Assembly (NCBI RefSeq): GCF_020085105.1
Contig: NC_058043.1
Span: forward strand, 6,453,667-6,517,666
Direction: 5' to 3'
From: Siniperca chuatsi
Taxonomy: Eukaryota; Chordata; Actinopteri; Centrarchiformes; Sinipercidae
Length of the DNA stretch: 64,000 nucleotides
Shown: positions 59,905-64,000 of the stretch, piece after piece
Position numbering within the stretch: the first letter of the stretch is position 1
Layout: each line of letters opens with the position of its first letter
The notes under the pieces: generated by a model
The model's database searches: none
What the model was told of the DNA's origin: nothing
The model's input: the letters and a program-made list of their open reading frames with translations, nothing else
Program-made: the position numbers and the translations under genes

Positions 59905-60535
59905 AATCAGAATCAGAATCAGAAATACTGATAGTTGCTGTATTTACAGTATAATAATACAATGTAATAATATAAAAAATATCAATAAATTAAACTGAAA
60001 ACAGAGTATATTGCACTGGAGTATTAAACAGAGAATATTGCATAATTATTTAAAGTATTGCAGTGATGATCCAATGTCCAGTTTAATGACTTAGGGTCAT
60101 ACAGACTGACACTTAGAGGGAGGAGTTAAATAGTTTGATGGCCACAGGCAGGAATGACTTCCTGTGGCGCTCTGTGGTGCTTTTTGGGGGGGATGAGTCT
60201 TCTGCTGAAGGTGCTCCTTTGTTTGACCAGCACGTCATGGAGCGGGTGGGAGACACTGTCCAAGATGGCATGTAGTTTGGCCAGCATCCTCCTCTGACAC
60301 CATCGACAGAGAGTCCAGCTCCACCCCCACACTGTCACTGGCCTTACGGATCAGTTTGTTGAGCCTGTTGGCGTCCGCTACCCTCAACCTGCTGCCCCAG
60401 CATGCAACAGCATACAGGATAGCACTGGCCACCACAGACTCATAAAACATCTTCAGCATTGTCCGGCAGATGTTGAAGGACCTCAGCCTCCTCAGAAAAT
60501 AGAGGTGGCTCTGGCCCTTCCTGTAAAGAGTTAAC
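59905..60535 (-). mobile_element. 5'-truncated, frameshifted LINE (reverse transcriptase C-terminus)
   Basis: The minus strand encodes MLKMFYESVVASAILYAVAC, then WGSRLRVADANRLNKLIRKA, and after a frame change KLHAILDSVSHPLHDVLVK. This is the C-terminal end of a fish non-LTR retrotransposon ORF2 product. Its 3' end, at the low-coordinate side, is the AATCAGAATCAGAAATACTG tail near 59910. Inactive. Confidence 0.8.
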
Positions 60536-61848
60536 CATACCCATTTACCCTGCTGCTTTGATTACACTGTTTTTTTTTTTTTGTCTGTCTCTCTCAAGTA
60601 CCCCAACTTTACAGAAGTGCAATATTAAATCACTGGATTATTATTATAAAATAAATCAAAATGCACAGTTGGTTTTAAGAAGATTTATGTGTTAGTGGGG
60701 GTTTTCTTGTGGAGGAGCAGTGGTTCAAAATTGTTTTGAAAAAAATGGTCCTCATAAAAGTATTTTGTGTAGTCCTACTGTTTTTATCCTGTTTCAATGT
60801 TGGTCTCTTCTCTACTGTGATTCTACTTTCATTTTTGTTCCTGACAGTGTCCCTAATGCTCCATCATAGCACTTCAAATCATAGGGCTTTAACTCGTGCT
60901 CAAAATCTCTGGACACATTTTAATCTGAAACCATTTGGTTTTATTCTTGATTAGTTTTAGAATCATAATTAAAAGTAGTTTAAAACTATCAGAACATAAT
61001 CAGTAATGTACAGTTTACATTTACAAAACTCATCCGCTTTCCCACAAATTTTTACTTATAGTGAGTTCAAAATTAAGCCTGAATCGAAAGAGGTAATGCC
61101 TCTGCTTACTCAATGTTGACAGTTTTTATTGAATTGTGCACTACGAAAACGAAATAATGAAAATGATCAAATGGCCTACAAATAAGCCAAAGAATATATA
61201 ATGATTCCTTACAATGAGTCTTATTCTTCCCCAAAAAGACAAGAGCGCAACCACTAAATATTTCTCATTAGCAGTGTGATTATTCATCACAATGTTTGTT
61301 ATATTATATGTTTATGTACAAAAATGTATATCTGCCAATATATTGTTATCTGATTTTTAAAATTCAAATATTCAGTATCGGACGAGCTCTACTATATGCA
61401 CACATACTGTATTTGGTATATTTGGTGCATTTTGTAACCTCATCATCTTGTCATTATTGTAGGGAGGAGCATTAACATAATCATGCTGTCTCCTCCACAA
61501 GTATCATCATCACCATCTTCTTAGAAATGAGAAAAAAAAAAAACAATACGAGTAACAAAATGAGCCTGTTTTCATTAAACACAATCAGTACATGTTTTGA
61601 CAGAACTAGAGTGTCTTATCAACATGGTTCTTACGTTCCTGAAACACTGACTCTCCTCTATTCATTCATATACAGATATTCGCCCTGTGATTTTTTTGTT
61701 TCATAAAAACTCCTTCAACATGTAAAGTATCACTGACATGCCACATGAGTAGCCTCACTTAACCTGAAAATAATAATATATAGCATGCTTAGCTAATACA
61801 GTTGGAAACTAGACCATAAGCCTGTTGACACTGTGTGCTGTTCCACTG

Positions 61849-63228
61849 TTACAGAGACTTCACTGGTAATATCTTCACTGGGAGTTTATTCCTCGTGCCA
61901 ACGTATGGAAACAGTCTGTTAGTGAAAGCGTGTGTGAAGGTGTGTATGTGTGTGTTGGTATCGAGATCAGAGAATGACAGTTTTCCTCTGTTCCAGTCCA
62001 GATGAACTCTGACCCTCTGGAGCTTCTTCACTTGGAGAACTTTACGTGGAAGTGGTGGAGAGACTGCTGTGTATTTTCCATCAAGGAGACATATTTCCCA
62101 GTATCCAGTCAGTATTTCTCCCTTTCTCCAGGCAGACTCTTGTACCACACCGAGGCCCCAAAATTGTTCATTTCTAACCTCAACATCCCAGCTGTGAGTC
62201 CCAGAGTTAAAGCCCTCTGAGCCCAGAACACATTGGTGCATTTCAATCCTCTCTGGGTTTTCAGGAAGCTTCTGTCTCTCTCCATAACTCACACTGGTCA
62301 GATCTGCAGACAGGGTGAGTTCTGGATGAGCAGAGTTTGGATCCAGAATCACAGGAGTGTAGGAGGCCATCTCCTTCATCTTGCTCCAGATGTTGAAGGT
62401 CAGGTTGCCCAGGTGTTGGGCCACGTCTATCAGAGCTCCTGAGACCGGCGCTGGATCGTCCAGCAGGGGGCACTGCTGGATTCTTTCCACTGCAGCCTTG
62501 TAGTTCTGCAGGAATGAGACGTCTGCAGCTCTCAGCTGCTCCTCTGTGGCTCTGATTGTGTCTGAAAGAGCTGCTATCTCTGTGCTCAGAGCCTCAATCT
62601 TCTCCTTCATCATCTGACTCTTCTGCTCTTCTTCCTCCCTCAGAGCAGCGATCTTGGCCTCCTCTTCCTCTTGTAGAAACTGGTGAAGCTTCTTAAACTG
62701 CTCCTTAATCTCCCTCTCTGTGTTTTGGGCCTGGACCTTAATGTGTTCTGCTGTTTGATCACAGTTTCCTTTAACTTGTTTAAAGACTTTCAGTTTCTCC
62801 TGTACAGGCTTCAGGGACTTCTGGAGCTCCTCTCTGTGATCCTGTGCAGCTTCATCGACGGGTCTGAATCCGTGGTTGTTGTGTGTTTTTGAATCTCGAC
62901 AGATGACGCACACTGGCTGCTGATGGTCCAGACAGAAGAGTTTGAGTTTTTCAGAGTGCAGACTGCAGAGAGCCTCAGACTCTGCTGAAGCTCTCTGATC
63001 TCTCTCCAGTAAGAAGGCCTCACACAGGTTCTTTAACACCAGGTTACAAGGTGGTTCACTCAGTAAAGGTCTTGCTTTACAAACCGGACACTCATTTATT
63101 TGTTTCTCTCTCCACCATCTGTGCAGACAGTCTTTACAGAAGCTGTGGCTACATGACAGGACAACAGGATCTTTAAAGATGTCATGACAGACCGGACAGG
63201 AGAGATCCTTTTCTGATTGGGAAGACAT
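61849..63228 (-). CDS. TRIM-family E3 ubiquitin ligase (RING, B-box, coiled coil, PRY-SPRY), 459 aa, single coding exon
   Basis: Likely a ubiquitin ligase of the fish TRIM35-like/nuclear factor 7-like group; the exact paralogue cannot be named. RING C3HC4 zinc ligands: Cys11, Cys14, Cys26, His28, Cys31, Cys34, Cys47, Cys50. B-box 2 ligands: Cys88, His91, Cys99, His102, Cys107, Cys110, His116, His119. A coiled coil follows at about residues 130-255 (Glu/Lys/Gln-rich). PRY-SPRY covers about 290-459, with [28 protein letters not shown] and a [16 protein letters not shown] strand region. The SPRY domain would bind the target. The ORF is intact and uninterrupted. A strong acceptor (TTTCTTTTCAG on the gene strand, exon edge 63245) 17 nt before the ATG implies at least one upstream non-coding exon. 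Many fish members of this expanded family answer to infection; that is family knowledge, not seen here. Confidence 0.93.
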   Translation of the reverse strand: MSSQSEKDLSCPVCHDIFKDPVVLSCSHSFCKDCLHRWWREKQINECPVCKARPLLSEPPCNLVLKNLCEAFLLERDQRASAESEALCSLHSEKLKLFCLDHQQPVCVICRDSKTHNNHGFRPVDEAAQDHREELQKSLKPVQEKLKVFKQVKGNCDQTAEHIKVQAQNTEREIKEQFKKLHQFLQEEEEAKIAALREEEEQKSQMMKEKIEALSTEIAALSDTIRATEEQLRAADVSFLQNYKAAVERIQQCPLLDDPAPVSGALIDVAQHLGNLTFNIWSKMKEMASYTPVILDPNSAHPELTLSADLTSVSYGERQKLPENPERIEMHQCVLGSEGFNSGTHSWDVEVRNEQFWGLGVVQESAWRKGEILTGYWEICLLDGKYTAVSPPLPRKVLQVKKLQRVRVHLDWNRGKLSFSDLDTNTHIHTFTHAFTNRLFPYVGTRNKLPVKILPVKSL

Positions 63229-63300
63229 TTTGTCTCTGAGTAAAGCTGAAAAGAAACAAAGCAGGCAGAAAAATGAAAGCAGAAGTCAGTCAGTCGAAAA

Positions 63301-63323
63301 AGTTACTTTCACTTTGAGTCGTA
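63301..63323 (-). promoter_or_regulatory. Candidate IRF/ISRE-like site 5' of the TRIM gene
   Basis: The gene strand reads CAAAGTGAAAGTAAC, close to the positive regulatory domain I/IRF-binding pattern AAGTGAAAGT. It lies about 80 nt upstream of the ATG, beyond the acceptor at 63246, so it could be intronic or promoter-proximal. Motif match by eye only. Confidence 0.35.
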
Positions 63324-64000
63324 GCTCCTCTAAATCTCCCGTTTATACTGTGGAATCAGCAGCAGGTTGAAGTGGCAGTATTCCAGTACTCCATAAATCC
63401 CAGTGTTCCCAGTGTTTCCTCCTTTATGTGGCCTGTCTCCATGGAGTTTGGTCTGGTGGTGAATATTGAACACACTGGGACCAAGTGCAGCAGTGCCATA
63501 TGACTCACGTTATTTGATGCCCACATCTGTAGAATGAGGAACATACACACCCATCTGGTGCATGTGACTACGCCTTAAAGCTGAAGTAGGCAATATTATT
63601 TCATTACAATTTTAGTTGAAATACCTAATTTTGACAGAATCAACTTTTGAAGAAACGCAACTCGACACAAATTGCGTTGGCCAATCACGTAAGCCAGTGA
63701 CCAGACCAGTTTACCATGTAGCATTGTAGCATTCCACTGTTTACCGAGCAACTGTGAACCGTGATGAAATTTCCAGAGCTGTACAACCCTGCCATGAGGG
63801 AGTACAAAGACACGCAGTCGCTTGGCATTGTATCGCTCTTCAAGTTGGGTTGACGTATTATTTCTTCTAGTGACGCACCCACTCTGCCAAACAACCCTGC
63901 GCTAATCGCTGCAACGCCTGATGTGGTGTGAATACAGCCTTAACGTTGACCATGGTGGTTCTGGAGGTGGGAAGGGGAGAGGGGGCAGGTGTGTGTGGTA
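63324..64000. other. Upstream flank of the TRIM gene
   Basis: No exon or repeat that I can identify. Non-coding 5' exon(s) of the TRIM gene may lie here or beyond the window. Confidence 0.4.

Larger units (their letters stand above)
56999..61848. other. Region between gmppb and the TRIM gene
   Basis: gmppb 3' UTR with a GA-rich run (about 57063-57090) and a possible ATTAAA at 57619-57624. Then a TAAAGCTGCA-type repeat (57650-57895), a TTGACAAAACA-type remnant (58550-58765), a truncated LINE (59905-60535), and a GTCCGATACTG-type repeat end (61310-61393). The TRIM 3' UTR occupies the right side, with a minus-strand AATAAA at 61125-61130 as one candidate signal. No other exon recognised. Confidence 0.6.

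Noticed and set aside
60126-60459. Two overlapping minus-strand frames with reverse-transcriptase residues
   Set aside because: They are one broken LINE ORF split by a frameshift, not two genes.

Overview
This is a teleost (ray-finned fish) nuclear genome window. The evidence is split, multi-exon genes with GT-AG introns, vertebrate-specific gene families, abundant CA/GT microsatellites, tRNA-derived SINEs, and palindromic repeats of the kinds common in fish introns. There are no bacterial-type operons, CRISPR arrays or phage genes. All gene calls come from reading exons, splice sites and phases by eye. In every complete multi-exon gene the exon phases close exactly.

Layout: (1) 487-1006 (+), last coding exon of an inositol hexakisphosphate kinase, ip6k1-like; the rest lies left of the window. 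(2) 1007-9424, gene-free and repeat-rich. (3) 9425-19169 (-), asb14, 12 coding exons, 606 aa, ankyrin repeats plus SOCS box, with a possible 5' UTR exon at 20425-20629. (4) 22759-26446 (-), rps23, 4 exons, 143 aa. (5) 28304-39008 (+), an ATP6AP1-like V-ATPase accessory protein, 8 exons, about 328 aa. (6) 40078-46482 (+), pde12, 8 exons, 591 aa. (7) 50897-56998 (+), gmppb, 9 exons, 360 aa. (8) 61849-63228 (-), an intronless-CDS TRIM E3 ligase, 459 aa, with a splice acceptor in its 5' UTR. rps23 and atp6ap1l are head to head; atp6ap1l, pde12 and gmppb are in tandem.

The genes do not form one pathway: they cover inositol pyrophosphate signalling, a CUL5 ubiquitin-ligase adaptor, the ribosome, V-ATPase assembly, mitochondrial RNA deadenylation, GDP-mannose synthesis, and a TRIM ligase. 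The interest lies in synteny. Neighbours that in human map to 3p21.31 (IP6K1, GMPPB), 3p14.3 (ASB14, PDE12) and 5q14 (RPS23, ATP6AP1L) sit within 60 kb here.

I found no convincing undescribed system. The observations best worth a second look are: splice sites embedded in TG/GT dinucleotide repeats in asb14, gmppb and pde12; a reading-frame break in the ip6k linker; a 36-nt repeated acceptor region in atp6ap1l; a CpG-dense patch in an rps23 intron; a duplicated block upstream of atp6ap1l; and several multi-copy inverted-repeat elements shared between introns and intergenic DNA.
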